Assembly (NCBI GenBank): GCA_036172665.1
Contig: CM069878.1
Span: 20,346,501 to 20,410,500 of the forward strand
Source of the DNA: Prosopocoilus inquinatus
Lineage: Eukaryota; Arthropoda; Insecta; Coleoptera; Lucanidae
DNA length: 64,000 nucleotides
Direction: 5' to 3'
This document shows positions 29,362 to 42,780 of this stretch, in pieces. Both the position numbers and the translations under genes were made by a program. The notes below the pieces were generated by a model. The model worked only from the letters and a program-made list of their open reading frames with translations, did not search any database and was not told the DNA's origin. The first letter of the stretch is position 1; every line of letters starts with the position of its first letter.

Positions 29362-31303
29362 ACAAAAAATTATTATTAATTAAAAATTATCCCAAAAAGC
29401 ATGTTACGCCAATGTGTGTAGACTAAAATACTGATTTCGCAATCGTAAGTTTTATGATATCGTGTTTTCGTACGTTTTATTGTCTTTTTCTAGAGCAATA
29501 AAGCTATAAGTAAAGGGAAGGCCGTTTTTAATCAGCTGCGGACGAAAGAAAATGTCGATTTTAAAATCGTACCTACAGATAAAATATGAACTAGATTTGT
29601 AGGGCATTCAATAACGCAATAACTAAGTGAAAGTTAGACTTACAATGAAGCGAGTTTATACCATTTACCTTTGTGGCTCACAAAACGATAATTTTAACGA
29701 AACAGTCAGGGGTGTTATGGTCTACAGACATTTGTCAATATTATCTTGAAAAATAATTCTAAAACGTCTCGGATCTAATTAAAAATAAAGCAATAGAATT
29801 GGGAGCACGCTTTTATTTATTACCTCAACAATAGGGCAATGCGATGAATGAATTAGGGCCAAGGTCACCAATTTCCAAACGCGCATGATTGACATGGATT
29901 GTTTATTAAGGCTAGCAGGCGAAATTTATTTATTTTCGCAAAAACTCGGGTCACATAAATTTTGAATAAACTGTTTACAGTGATTTCTTACCTTCGTCAA
30001 TATTGAAGTAAAAATTTTAAAACTTTTTTCCGGCATTCAATTCCGTTAAAGGTCAAGTTCACGCCCGATTCCTCGCTGCTGCAGCCATAAAACTAAAAAA
30101 AAAAAAAAACACTTTTAGGACTGTACTTATATCCTTCATCTGGCGGCTGGTTCTTAAACAGTGCAGTATTGTGGATTTGGGTAAAATGTTTGATTAACTA
30201 TTTTTAGAAAACTAAAGCAGCCAAATTTTTTTTAGCAGTTTGATCGTCATCAGTGATTTATATTCTTGCAGGGATTATTATTTGGCGGTCTATTTAAGAA
30301 TCACCCTGTATAAAATAATTCCTGCTTATTTTTGATTTTAGAATGAAAAAACGGTAAAAGAAGTTGTAAAAGTTATTTCAATACTGCTTCAGATATTCAA
30401 AAAATAATTGAGCATCGGATACTCAAAAAAATAAACGAAGTTTTGGTTTTAAATAAAATAATATTAAATAAATTTTATTTAAGTTGTTGTGTTGTATTAT
30501 GTTGAATAGCAGATGTTGTCAAGATAGCAAAACTGAAGTGTTAGACCTGAACTTGACTATATTTGGTGTGCTAATTCCAAAAATGGAATCAGTTTTTCTG
30601 TATCAGGTGTACTTTTTGAGATACAGCGCCACCAATTTTTGAGATACAGTGCCACCAACTTAACATTTTTACCATTCAAACCATTGTTATAAACCATATC
30701 GACAGCGATAAAAATACATTTAAGAATGGCTTATAATAAGCTTAAGTATGAACTCCATGTGTACCAAAAATCTTTTTCTTAGAGTTAAAAATAAATATAA
30801 GAATAAATAAAGTAATAGGTAGCTGCAAATAAGACATTTGAAATTAAATGTTAAATATCTCTAGAACAGTTAGATTTAGGTACAAATTAAGGAGTAGAGG
30901 AAATATGTAGATTGTTATAGGCAGTCCAAATTTAACATCACATATAGGGTGTCTCGTTTGAAATAGAAACTTGCTTCCAGCACTACTGTTTTGATACATC
31001 CAGTATAGATGAAAATAATTTTATGTTGTAGACCTCTAAAATTTAAAACAAAAATATCTTAAAATTTTTTTTGTATCTTCAGTAGTTAGCAAGATATAGC
31101 CTTAGATCTAATTCTTGGGACATCAAGCTACTGAAAATAAAAATAGATCGTTTATGGGAAAATAGTTATTTATTCAGAGATTAAGGTGAATACGTCGTAT
31201 TTCGGAAACTAGACCTGATAGACCAAATTTGATGATATTTTTCAGTTCTGCATCCCTAAATTACGTAGGAATACTTACAAAATCACAAGCGCCAAAATGT
31301 ATG
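29362..31303. other. Non-coding, no recognised feature
   Basis: AT-rich, with an A-run at about 30095 and a fragment near 30302 (CCCTGTATAAAATA) that resembles ends of other repeats. No gene seen. Confidence 0.35.
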
Positions 31304-32637
31304 TTGGCCACCGATGAAAATTAGCAAAATTCCAGCAATAAAATTATGAAATTTCAAAACGCTGCCAGTAATCTATTACAAAGAGTATAATGTGTAGATT
31401 CCCCTCATATGAAGAAACTGAAAAAACATTTGATTTTAAGTTAACTATGACTATTTCAACCAACATACGTCATTATTCATATATTGCACCAAAACAATTG
31501 CTTTCACTGAAAATGTTCAAGTAGTCATAAAGTAAACACACATATCTATTTAATAATGCCTTTAGAAAGTTTTAGCCGGTTGATTTAAAGTAATTAGAAA
31601 ATTAATTAAAAATGGCATTCCCAGCAATAAAATAATACTAAATTTGAACGTCCATATCTTTTCATGCAGTATTCGCATAAACATTCTGTTTGCAGAATAT
31701 GAAAGCACGGATCGAAATCTATCGTTTAAACCATCCTCTGAGTTTTAGACGGTCGGTTTGAAGTAATTAAAAATTAATTCAAAGTGACGCTTGAACCAAT
31801 GAAACACTGACAACTTCAAACGTTCATAACTTTCCATACAGCACTTGCATAAACATTCTGTTTGCAGAATATGAAAGCACAGATCGAAATATAGCGTTTA
31901 AACCACCCTCTGAGTTTTAGCCGGCTGATTTGAAGTAATTACATAGTAATAAGTTGCGGAATTTGCAAGAGTAAAATAATATTAACTTTACATTGTCCCT
32001 TCTGAATTATTTTGTACTTAAAAATCGAGATTTGTACAAACAGTAAATATTTCATGACTATTACGAAAAGTCTTGATTTTATAATTACGAATTTAAACGA
32101 GTTCAAACCAAAAAGTAGAAGTAATTCTTGCAATTTTCGATCTGGTTATTCTAAATTAGGGTTGTGAGAAATGTATTATGAAGAAATCAAAAACAATAAC
32201 ACGATATCTTAAGTAAAAAACGCCTGGCACAGAAACGTGAAAAATCGTTTCAAATTTTCTTGTGCATGCAACAGGTAAGAACAGAAGAGCAAATTTTATT
32301 CTATTGAATATTTTTTATAAACACAAATGAATAAGCTAACCACTCGGATGAGTTAACTGACAAATATCCATTAACTGCTTCAGATCTTTAGCAAAACTGA
32401 GAAAATCGGAAATATTTTTTTCTGAAGTATTAGGCCGAAGTGAATTTTCTCTGGTAACCAAGAAACACATTTTGTAAATTGTTACCGAATCCTACTAAAA
32501 TTTTGTCTAGTTTGCCCAACAATTCCAAATTGCAACTTTTTTTGTAATTTTCGTACCCTAAATAAGTGCTATTTTTAGCCACACAACAAATCAATAATAA
32601 AAAAATTTCCCATGTGGTGCGAACGTTTTAGCGGTCA

Positions 32638-33537
32638 CTGTATACAGACTATTAAAGAATAACTCGGCACTATTGCTAACTTTTTTATTATTAAAGTTAC
32701 AGATCCGGTTAAATTAGCAAACTAGTAGCATTTTTTGGACTGATTGCACCGATGCATACAAACAAAAAAAAAATGAACAACGCGTTTACGAAATAAAGAG
32801 AATAGAACACTTTCTTTTAAATGGAACACACTGTGTATTATTTGACCTATCGATAGAGAATAAAATTCTGAATTAAAATTGTTTTTTATCATTTTATCGG
32901 AAATTAATAAATAAAGAAGATATTTTGATTTTGTACAAATTCATTAAGATGGCTGTGTTCCAAGAACAAAACATTTGAAAACCGTGTATGTATTTGAAAA
33001 CATTAATTTTGGTTTATTTGTTTATTATAAAAGGTGTTTCTGAGTGAATTTTGTCAAAATCTTTTAATAAAAGGAATTTTCATAAGATGCATGTTCTGGG
33101 CCAGAAAGTGCATCTTATAAAAATTCTTGTTATTAAAAGATTTTTACAAAACTCAGACAAAAACACCTTTTATAATAAACAAATAAACAAAAATTAATGT
33201 TTTCACATACATACACTGTGTACAAATGTTCTGTTCTTGAAACACAACCATCTCTTCTGTCTTCTTTATTTATTAATTTCCGATAAAATGATAAAGAACA
33301 CCTTTAATTCAGAATTTTAATCTCTATCGATTGGTCAAATAAAATACAGGGTGTTCTATTTAAAAATAGTGTTCTTTTCCCTTTATTTCATAAACGCGAT
33401 GTTCAATTGTTTCTTTTGAATGCATCGTTGCAATCAGGACGAAAGATACTACTAGTTTGCTAATCTAATCGTGTCTGTAACTTTAATAATAAAAAAGTTT
33501 GCAATACTGCCGAGTTATTTTTGAACAGTGTGTATAG
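32638..33537. mobile_element. Fold-back element nested in the larger one
   Basis: Arms of about 445 bp run from CTGTATACAGACTATT with the AACTCGGCA block to the inverse at 33500-33537. They meet near 33088-33100 at AAGATGCAT/ATGCATCTT-like sequence. Paired positions sum to about 66175. Confidence 0.85.
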
Positions 33538-34159
33538 GATGATCAAAGTTTCCATTATAAAGTGTTTCCCAGTGATTCTCAGTAGTCGCGAATGATTATA
33601 GCTCAAATAAAAATACTATGATCCACAAATAATATGTGGGAAGAAGAAAAATTTGCAAATAGAAAAGATGGTTGGAGATAGATGTCTAATAATATCGATT
33701 CACGATTCGAATAATGCACTTCTAAATTAAGAGAAAATTCAATATAAACCTCAAGTTTTAACAAATTTTGAGCATTAAAAATTCTTGTTTTTCTTAACCA
33801 TTTTATAGAATTTATCCGTTACTTTTGGGAAACACTGTATACATACAATAACTTCATTATTATTAAGGTACGAAATCGTTCAAATCATCAGCAATAATGA
33901 AACCACAATTACAGCGGTGATACCAAAAAAACAATTACGCATCGCGTTCTCATAATATCTTCATATGTAAACTTCTCTTTAATGAAATATTCCGTATTTT
34001 TTGTTGTGAAACGAAAGAATAGTAAATTCTAAATATAAAGTACTCTTTACTATTTAACCTCAGAACGAATAATAAAGGAGTTATTGCGATATTTGTACTC
34101 ATTATTTAAAAAAAAATCATTAAAAATCTGAAACAATTCAGCTAAATTGCAACAGGGTT

Positions 34160-34200
34160 CTCATAGCGATTTCGGCCCTAATTGAGTCCTCATCAGAAGA
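34160..34200 (-). ncRNA. Hammerhead-like motif, solitary
   Basis: Minus strand: CUGAUGA at 34190-34196, a hairpin GGACU...AGGGCC with one or two mismatches as stem II, GAAA at 34170-34173, then UCGCUAUG. The core is intact, but stem III and the cleavage site are not clear. Confidence 0.4.
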
Positions 34201-34689
34201 AGAACATATCGAGAATTCCACCGTAATCTGACTGATCCGGACAGCTTACGCATGGACAATACTTAATTATTAATCTTGAGAAAAGCAGTATATTTTTGCC
34301 AATTTGAACGACTTCGCACCTTCCATAATAACGAAGTTGTATGCGTATAACAAAAACTTTGAACACCCTGTATACTCAATGCAAAGTTCAAACCATGGCC
34401 ATAATTCACAAAGCGCCATGTAAAGTTTTTTTTTATTGTTGCAAACGTCACAATTTATTAATTTCAAATTGCAAGAATTACTTCTATTTTTTGGTTTGGA
34501 CTCGTTTAAATTCGTATTTATAAAATCAAGACTTTTCGTAATAGTCATGAAATATTTACTGTTTGTACAAATCTCGATTTTTTAAGTACAAAATAATTCA
34601 GAAGGGACAATGTAAAGTTAATATTATTTTACTCTGTCTTCAAACGAAAAAAAAGAAATTGTCTGTTTACTGAAATTGTCAGTATTTCA

Positions 34690-35380
34690 TTGGTCCGAGC
34701 GTCACTTTTAATTAATTTCTAATTACTTCAAATCAACCGGCTAAAACTCAGAGGGTGGTTTAAACGATAGATTTTGATCTGTGCTTTCATATTCTGCAAA
34801 CAGAATGTTTGTGAATGTGCTGTATGGAAAGTTATGAACGTTTGAAGTTGGTACTGTTTCATTGGTCCGAGCGTCACTTTTAATTAATTTCTAATTACTT
34901 CAAATCAACCGCCTAAAACTCAGAGAGTGATTTAAACGATAGATTTCGATCTGTGCTTTCGTATCCTGCAAACAGAATGTTTATGCAAGTGCTGTATGGA
35001 AAGTTATGAACGTTTGAAGTTGTCAGTGTTTCATTGGTCCGAGCGGCACTTTTAATTAATTTCTAATTACTTCAAATCAACCGGCTAAAACTCAGAGGGT
35101 GGTTTAAACGATAGATTTTGATCTGTGCTTTCATATTCTGCAAACAGAATGTTTGTAAATGTGCTGTATGGAAAGTTATGAACGTTTGAAGTTGGTACTG
35201 TTTCATTGGTCCGAGCGTCACTTTTAATTAATTTCTAATTATTTCAAATCAACCGGCTAAAACTCAGAGGGTGGTTTAAACGATAGATTTCGATCTGTGC
35301 TTTCATATTCTGCAAACAGAATGTTTATGCGAATACTGCATGAAAAGATATGGACAAATTTAGTATTATTTTATTGCTGG
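34690..35380 (+). repeat. 172-bp tandem repeat, four copies
   Basis: TGGTCCGAGCG recurs at 34691, 34863, 35035 and 35207, exactly 172 bases apart, each unit carrying AACTCAGAGGGTGG and CTGCAAACAGAATG. Two inverted copies lie at about 31680-31930. Confidence 0.9.
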
Positions 35381-35737
35381 GAATGCCATATTTAATTAAT
35401 TTTCTAATTACTTTAAATCAACCGGCTAAAATTTTCTAAAGGCATTATTAAATAGATATGTATGTTTACTTTATGACTACGTGAACGTTTTCAGTGAAAG
35501 CAATTGTTTTTGTGCAATATATGAATAATGACTTATGTTGGTTGAAATAGTCATAGTTAACTTAATATCATATGTCTGTTCAGTTTCTTCATATGAGGCG
35601 AATCTACACATTATACTCTTTGTAATAGATTAAATATTATTGATCTGTGATCGTTATTTTAGCGGTGGCAGCGTTTTGAAATTTCATAATTTTATTGCTG
35701 GATTTTATTGCTAAAACTTCTCATCGGTGTGTTGGCC

Positions 35738-36235
35738 TATCTTATCGATTTATGTTACTAATAAATTAGATAACTGGCATGTGATACTTCATTTTAAAGA
35801 GAATTTTTTACAGTTTTAGAAAACGTAATAAAACTGGGTACATTCTATTTAAAATTTTGCAAATATTTGCTACATCAAATACATTTGGTGCTCAATTGTT
35901 TTTCTGATAGAAAATAAAATGCAGAACAACTTTCCTTCTATAATATTTTGTCGTATCTGTAACTGTATATCTATTGTAAAATTGGATCTTTCGCTTTTGT
36001 GTTATCCGTCAAAAAATTATAGGAGTTTTGTGGTAATGCGAAACAAATTAAAATATTATATTATTATATTCTGCTTGACGTTTAATAGACTTTTCCTAAT
36101 AAACGTCAAGCAGAAACGGTATTTAACAATATTCTGATTTGTTTTGGGTTTCCATTACCTTAAAACTACTATAATTCCTTGACGGATAATATAAAAACTA
36201 GTGAACTATCCTGTCTTCTTCTCAGGTATGGGAAG
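35738..36235. other. Non-coding with a short palindrome
   Basis: CTGCTTGACGTTTA at about 36071 and its inverse ending 36113 form a 14-bp-arm hairpin. Nothing else recognised. Confidence 0.4.
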
Positions 36236-36715
36236 GCGCTACAATAGTTAACTTTCTAATTTTTATTTTTATGAAGTAACTTAGAAAAGTTTCAGTACCT
36301 TGCCTTCTCGATTTTATGGCGCCTTCAGAAAAACAAATGGCTATTAAGTTTTCCAGATTTTCAGTTGTTTTCAATTTTTTTAAATGGAACGTTAGGTTTT
36401 TTGTCATCGCATCGCGTACAGGATGCCAAATTAATTATGTCTCTAAAATATCATCTCCCAAAGCCCACTATTTTAAAAATGATTTAGTACCAAAATCTTG
36501 GTGTTCACGGAAAATGGCTACAATAGCTAACTTTTTTATTTAACATTTCACAAAGTACCTTAAATTAGAAAAGTTTCAGAACATTTCCGACTCTATTTTA
36601 TGGCACCTTCGGAGAAACAAATGACTACCAGATTTTCGGGACTTTCAGTTGTTTCCAACTTATTTAAATGGAACATTATATTTTTTATCATCGTATAGCG
36701 TTCAGACTGTCAAAC
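36236..36715. repeat. Two diverged ~190-bp direct repeats
   Basis: The segments 36236-36425 and 36520-36715 share TTAGAAAAGTTTCAG, ATTTTATGGC-CCTTC and TTTAAATGGAAC in the same order, about 285 bases apart. They are tandem relics of one repeat family. Confidence 0.6.
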
Positions 36716-37520
36716 CGTTTCAGAGATATTTAAGAAAATATGCTTTTCAAGTTACCCCTCTAGGAGGTTATACTTTAGAAACGAAAAGCATTTGTATACA
36801 GGTTGTCTCTAAATGCAGTGGACATGGCTTAACCACAGATTTCTGAGCTTAAAATAAGACGATTTAATCAAACTAAATCTATACCGACAATTGTTTTGTA
36901 AAGCCAGTATTGTTCTTACATTTCTCGGAGAGAAAGTTAATTTTTCTTATAACAAGAAAACGCCTGAATCGATTTGAATGATATTTGGTATGAGGTCCCA
37001 CAAGAAGATAAGTCAGATTTGCGGTTGGTTTTAGTCAAGTTAGTTACTTGCAGTGAACCGCTAGTCTGGGTTGCCACAACACAAATTGTACTATAACTTT
37101 TGAGGTTAAGAAATTAAGTTTAGTTAACAAATTTTCAGAACTTTTTTATTTTTGAATTTTCGAAAAAAAGGGAGGATTCCTTATAAGAGTTTCTGCTTGT
37201 CCTAAAACCCCCAGAAATATTATCGGAACTAATAAATTCCGACTAACAGCTGAGGAAAACTAAAAATTCTGTTCTGACTTTCATAAAATATGGCAAAGTC
37301 CGAAAAGTTGTGAATAAAATCCTGTTGTCAGTGTCAGGAATTTAAAAGTCTGTTTTGGCTTGCAATTAGGACTTGCTAAGATTTAAGCTTCATTCAAAAT
37401 AGTAATTTATACATAAATTAAGACGTAAAATTATAATTATACTTGCAGTGAAACCCCAGCATTCACAACGTTAAGTAAAATTAAAACGGCGCCACGTTTT
37501 TTTTATAAAAATTTAGTGTT
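36716..37520. other. Non-coding, no recognised feature
   Basis: No coding, promoter or repeat signal that I can defend. Confidence 0.35.
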
Positions 37521-38200
37521 GCAGAACGCTTCTGCATCTCTTAAAATCAAACTGGGAAGTGTCAAATGAAATTTTTCTTGAACGGTATACAGCGTGTACA
37601 ACGAGAAATGAAGACCGCTTAAGAGTAAAGTGTAAGTGCCTTTATTTTACAAGCTACAGGAAATGCCATAAGAATAAGTTGTTCAGAATGAAAAGTTATA
37701 GCCAGATATGAAATTATAGCCTTCTATCTCCAAAACAAAAAAATTGCAATTTATTGTGAAACATTAGTATATCGGGTGGAAAGTTTCAAACCCGAACATA
37801 GGAAAGTTCCATTGAGAACCACGTTTCTACTGCTCGCCATTTAAAGATACAAAAATGGTAATGGTATTAAATGAAAGATAAAATTAAGACCAAAGTTATC
37901 GTTTTAAAATTATTCCTGTTGTGTTAATACTTTGAAATAGAAATTAAATTTTTAAATTTCAAATGAAAAGTGTAACCGGAATTTTGTACAATATGCTTCT
38001 TACTCAAAATTATATTCCATTCATCTGTGTAGCATACTGACGACGAAAAAATGTTAGGACTTATTTCTTTGCTCCTGCATTGCTTCACAAAATACTTTGC
38101 CACTATTCTTGTCAATTTCAATACAATGTTGATGGCAATTGGATTTGTGGAATTGATGTTTTTTTTTAATATTCTTTAGAGTTGTGTGTTACCTATGCTT

Positions 38201-38520
38201 GGTTTATACAGTCACTAAAACTAAAACTAAAAATTAACTAAAACTAAAATTAAAACCTTGCAAAAGTTTCCGTTTATACAAGCAAAAATTACGCATGCTC
38301 GTTGCACACCTAGCTGTGAAAATTTCTTGGAGGGAATATTAGCTGGAGAGAAAGTACAGTCAATTTTACAGTCAACCCGCCTTTTCCACTAAGAACTGAA
38401 ATAAACGAATTCTTAATTTTTAGTGATGTTGTATAAATCACTTCATAGCAGTACGGCCTTTTAATTTCTTAGATGATAGTTATTAATGTTTAGTTATTAG
38501 TTTTAGTGACTGTATAAACC
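38201..38520. mobile_element. 320-bp MITE, 22-bp inverted ends
   Basis: GGTTTATACAGTCACTAAAA at the start is exactly inverted at 38499-38520. Degenerate AACTAAA runs follow the left end. Superfamily unknown. Confidence 0.85.
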
Positions 38521-38756
38521 ACACTTTACTCTTGAACGGTGTGAAACTTATTTAATTTTTAGTACAATTGAATTTAAAACTGATTCAGTATCGACAAGTG
38601 TCGGTATTGATTGCCCATGGCATCGTTTCAAGTTTATCGATAGTATCGGAAACAACAGTATTTTTGTATGCAATGACGTAGAATACAATTATCATTTTAA
38701 TGAAGAAAGAATTATTGTAACTTAAACGACAAGAGTACCTACCTATTATTTGCTCT

Positions 38757-40126
38757 GTACAGGGTGGCCCAACGATGCGTATTTCTTCTGTGAGGCTTAT
38801 GGGGAAAAAAAATAGGAAAGAAATTTATAAAGAATTTTATACTAGACAATACGCGACATATTGTAAAATTATTTTGAATTATACAGAGTGATCAGAAAGA
38901 TGGTGGTTCGTAGGAACCTATTTTTTTTTAATTGAACACCTTTTATATCTTTAGATATTTGGATGCCCCAGCCGATTACAACGGTACAAATATATATTGA
39001 TTTCATTGAATAAGTTTCGTAAAATAATTTTTTTTCTTGAAAAATTTTTCAAAAATTCTGTCAGTTTGAATATGAATTTCTGATTACTGAGGTAACACAG
39101 ACGACCGAAAATCTAACACGATATTTTTAGGACTTTGGCCTTTATGAAAATGTGAACAAAATTAAGATATCTTTTTGCTTTATACCGAGCGATCACTACT
39201 CAGGGAACATTCGGTATGTCATTTCTTTTTAATAGAACGGCCTACTTTTTATTTCAGAAATGGATAGCACTTAAATGCAGCTTTCTGCTGATATAAAGTT
39301 ATATACCTTTATTTTTAATAATATCGTCACTAGAAATTTTCTTTTCATAAGTATTTCAGTGGTCGGCGTTTTAAACTATACTCTCAGTATTGCTACTTTC
39401 CTACCTAAATTCAATCATTCGAAGTCATTTTTCGATAATTTGATTCTACTTTCAACGATCTCTAATTTGAATACCCCCGCGACAGGATTTATTTTACCAA
39501 AAATAATTTAAAAACAGACCATTGAAATACTTCTAAAAAGAAAATTTTTAATGACGAAATTATTAAAAATAAAGGTATATAACCTATATCAGCAGAAAGC
39601 TACATTTAAGTGCTATCCATTTCTGAAATAAAAAGTAGTACGTTGCATTAAAAAAAATAAGATACCGAATGTTTCGTAAGTATCGATCGCTCGGCAAAAT
39701 ACAAAAAGATATCTTAATTTTGTTCACATTTTCATAAAGGCCAAAGTTCCAAAAATATCATGTTAGATGTGTGTTCGTCTGTGTTATCTCATTAATCAGG
39801 AATTTATATTCAAACTGACTGAATTTTTGAAGAATTCTTCAAGAACAAAATTTATTTTACGAAAATAGTTCAATGAAATCAATATATCTTTATACCGTTG
39901 TAATCTGCTTATTGCGGCACATTCAAATATTTAAAAATATGCAGGGTGTTCCATTTAAAAAAATTAGTTTCCACGAACCACCATTTTTCTGATCACTCTG
40001 TATACTTCAAAATAATTTTACAATATGCCGCGTATTGTCTAATATAAAATTATTTATCGATTTTTTTCCTAATTTTTTCCTTATAGGCCTCAGAGAAGAA
40101 ATACGCATCGTTGGGCCACCCTGTAC
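38757..40126. mobile_element. Fold-back element nested at 37.5-40.9 kb
   Basis: The ends are GTACAGGGTGGCCCAACGAT and the inverse. The arms (~600 bp) match through CAATACGCG-ACATATTGTAA and GATCACTCTGTAT and converge near 39440-39540. Confidence 0.88.
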
Positions 40127-40979
40127 AATAATTCATAATACTTTTTGACTGACGTATAAATTATTTTCCAGTAATTGAAACAACTTAAAGTTTCAAACCT
40201 GACAGGCGACTAAAGTTTTCGTTTAAAATTTGAAAATTCTATTCATATTCCGAAAGTATTAATATTTAGGAATAATTTTAACACCATAATTTTCTCTTTT
40301 CTTTAATACCATTACCATTTTTGTATCTTCAAATGGCAAGCAGAAATTCACAGAAACATAGTTTTCAATACAAGTTTGCTATGTTCCACCCGGTATATAC
40401 TACATTAGGAAATACAAGTGTTCGATAAAATAATATGAACATGAAAATACGAAATACGTTCTTATTTTTCAATTATTTCATTCTTTTCTGAATGATTATT
40501 TCAGTGCATTCCGAAACTTTGTGCATTTTTGTAGCATGATAACAATTCTTTGAAATAATTACTCAGAACCAAACGAAATAATTGAAAAATAAGAACGAAT
40601 TTCGTATTTTTCTATTCATGTTAGTACAGCGGATATTTTAATCCCACCAGTATTTCATAATGTAGTACGAATAATAAAGCGTGGTTCACAATAAATTGTA
40701 TTGCTTTTATTTTTGAGATAGGAAGCTATAATTTCATATCTAGCTATAACTCTTAATTCTGAATTACTTATTCTTATAACCTTTTCCTGTATCTTATGAA
40801 ATAAGGGCACTTAAGTGATATTCATTTCTTAGCGTCCACGCTGTGTACCATTCAAGATAAATTTTATCTGACATTTGCTAATTTGACTTTAGGGGATGCA
40901 GAAGTGTTCTGACTCATTAAATTTAAATAAAAATCGATAGTAAAAAATCTCCATTTGTACACTTTTTGAAGGTCACTGT

Positions 40980-41160
40980 ATGTGTGAAAATACAGGGTGT
41001 TGAAAAATTCGTTTGCTAAATTTCTAGGGCAAGTAAAAAGGCCAAAATTAGACTTTTTTGTTATTCCGGGTGTTCGTGAAATATGCGCAGAAATTTAAAC
41101 CTGTAATACATCACCATAAATGGAAACGATTGAACTTATATGTCAAAAGTCTTCCACATT
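40980..41160. repeat. Interspersed repeat shared with the left edge
   Basis: The two parts correspond, inverted, to about 660-745 and 1137-1204. In the left-edge copy a family B element (748-965) sits between them, so this copy may show the uninterrupted order. Confidence 0.55.
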
Positions 41161-42780
41161 TCGAGAAAATCACTGTTGAAAATCGGACAAGAAATAATCG
41201 TATGTCTATCTGTTTGAGGTAGGTGAATTTGATTGGAACAAAAAACAGAAGTCATTCGAACAGTGACTTTTACCGAAGTCGAGAGGCCAATAAAAGCGAT
41301 GTTTTTAAAGTCGCAATAAGTCGTATTACAGCTGAGCGAAAGAATTTGCTTCATTTTTATGATTATGACACAATTTATTTCTCCTATTCTATGGGATCAA
41401 CAGTTTAGTTTGTGAAAAGTGATTGAATGACTTAAAGCTAAATATGATTACTAAGCATACGATTTGAATAAGTACACGCCATCGTTTCAGTAGCGCCGTA
41501 AAAATGTATCGAACAGGCACACTGTGTAATGGGACGGTGAAAATAATTTACGGCGTTCTTACTATATGACGCAATGTCGCAATAAAGTCCGCCGGTCGAG
41601 GTACAACTGGTCAAACTAATTATTCTGAAAATCTTTACACATTTAAACAAGAAGAGTTGATTACACAACTGTATTTTTTTATTGCGGAAATATTGGTCTG
41701 TTTTTTATTATACTGAGTAACACCATTGCTGTAGCGACCTTAATTGCCTCCGCATCCCTCGCGTTTGTTTGTTTACACGCTACGGTCTAATATTTTATAT
41801 TGCCTGCTTCACTAGAATTTGAACCGCACAAAATATATTTCTCCTATATATAATGATTACTATCTACACAATATTATTACTTATTAAAATGTCGTAATTC
41901 ATGAATGCCGAAAGAACAGCATTTTTGTGGATTTATATTGCCGTCAACAGTATTCGCGCTAATCTTGACATGCACACGAACACAAGAATCACTGTTTTGC
42001 CGAGCTCGTTTCTGTGTAGCTAATGACCAGACCTAGGCGCATTTTAGGCGGAAGGCTTTGTTAAATATACGAGGAACTACTAATATGCTGAAGCGATTAT
42101 AGTCGGAAAAAGTTCTAATCTTTAACGCGTCTGCCCTGTAAAAATAAAAGAATAAACCAGTCTAAGCCCGTATTCTTTTGCAGTAACGCCGCTATAATTT
42201 ATATGAATTAAATGTATTGTACCAGTCTTTTTAAAAGCTACTTTAAAAAATTATAATGTTTTCATAATTATTAATTTGAAAGAAACTATAAAGGCAATTA
42301 TGATAAACATGTAATTTACATCAAACGGTTCCTTTTGATGGAATGAGCGCGAGAGTGAGAGTGCCTCGGGCATATGAGCCGTTCAGCGTCGTTAAAATCT
42401 ACACCGCTGCTTTGTTTATCTTTATACTAGTTTTTACCAGATATCCTAGGAATGTCCGACCCTTGCTAATGACGAACGGCATGTCCAACAATTGCTATAA
42501 ACATTTCTAGATGTGTAATAGTAAACGTTTGTTTGAATGTGATTCTCTACACACATGATATTCAGTGACTGTGTCTTGCGTGTTAGTCATTCCCGCGATG
42601 TTTACCGTCTATGATTAGAGAAGCAAATTCTGTAAGTTTTTTTTTGTTATTTCATGAGCGCCGGATAAGCGAATTTTCTTTATGTTATACGATTTTTTTT
42701 TTGTATTTTTTTCGTGTTGTTTGTGTTGTCGGCGTATTATGGTTAAAATTTTTGCACTTATTTTGCAAACACCCTTTAGG
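41161..42780. other. Non-coding, no recognised feature
   Basis: No gene seen. About 42620-42730 is T-rich. Short frames are isolated and without motifs. Confidence 0.35.

Larger units (their letters stand above)
31304..35737. mobile_element. Large fold-back element with tandem repeats in both arms
   Basis: The left arm (31304-32160) is inverted at 34462-35737, beginning and ending with the TTGGCCACCGATG/CATCGGTGTGTTGGCC blocks. The arms contain a 172-bp tandem repeat: four copies on the right, two on the left. The interior holds another fold-back element (32638-33537). No coding capacity. Confidence 0.85.
37521..40912. mobile_element. Fold-back element split by two later insertions
   Basis: The left arm starts GCAGAACGCTTCTGCATC and the right arm ends GATGCAGAAGTGTTCTGAC. 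The blocks TATAGC-AGATATGAAATTATAGC and TACCATTACC/GGTAATGGTA are inverted between the arms. Elements at 38201-38520 and 38757-40126 lie inside and are younger. Confidence 0.8.

Noticed and set aside
31304..35380. CRISPR-like regular repeats
   Set aside because: The 172-bp units are contiguous tandem repeats without spacers, in a eukaryotic fold-back element.
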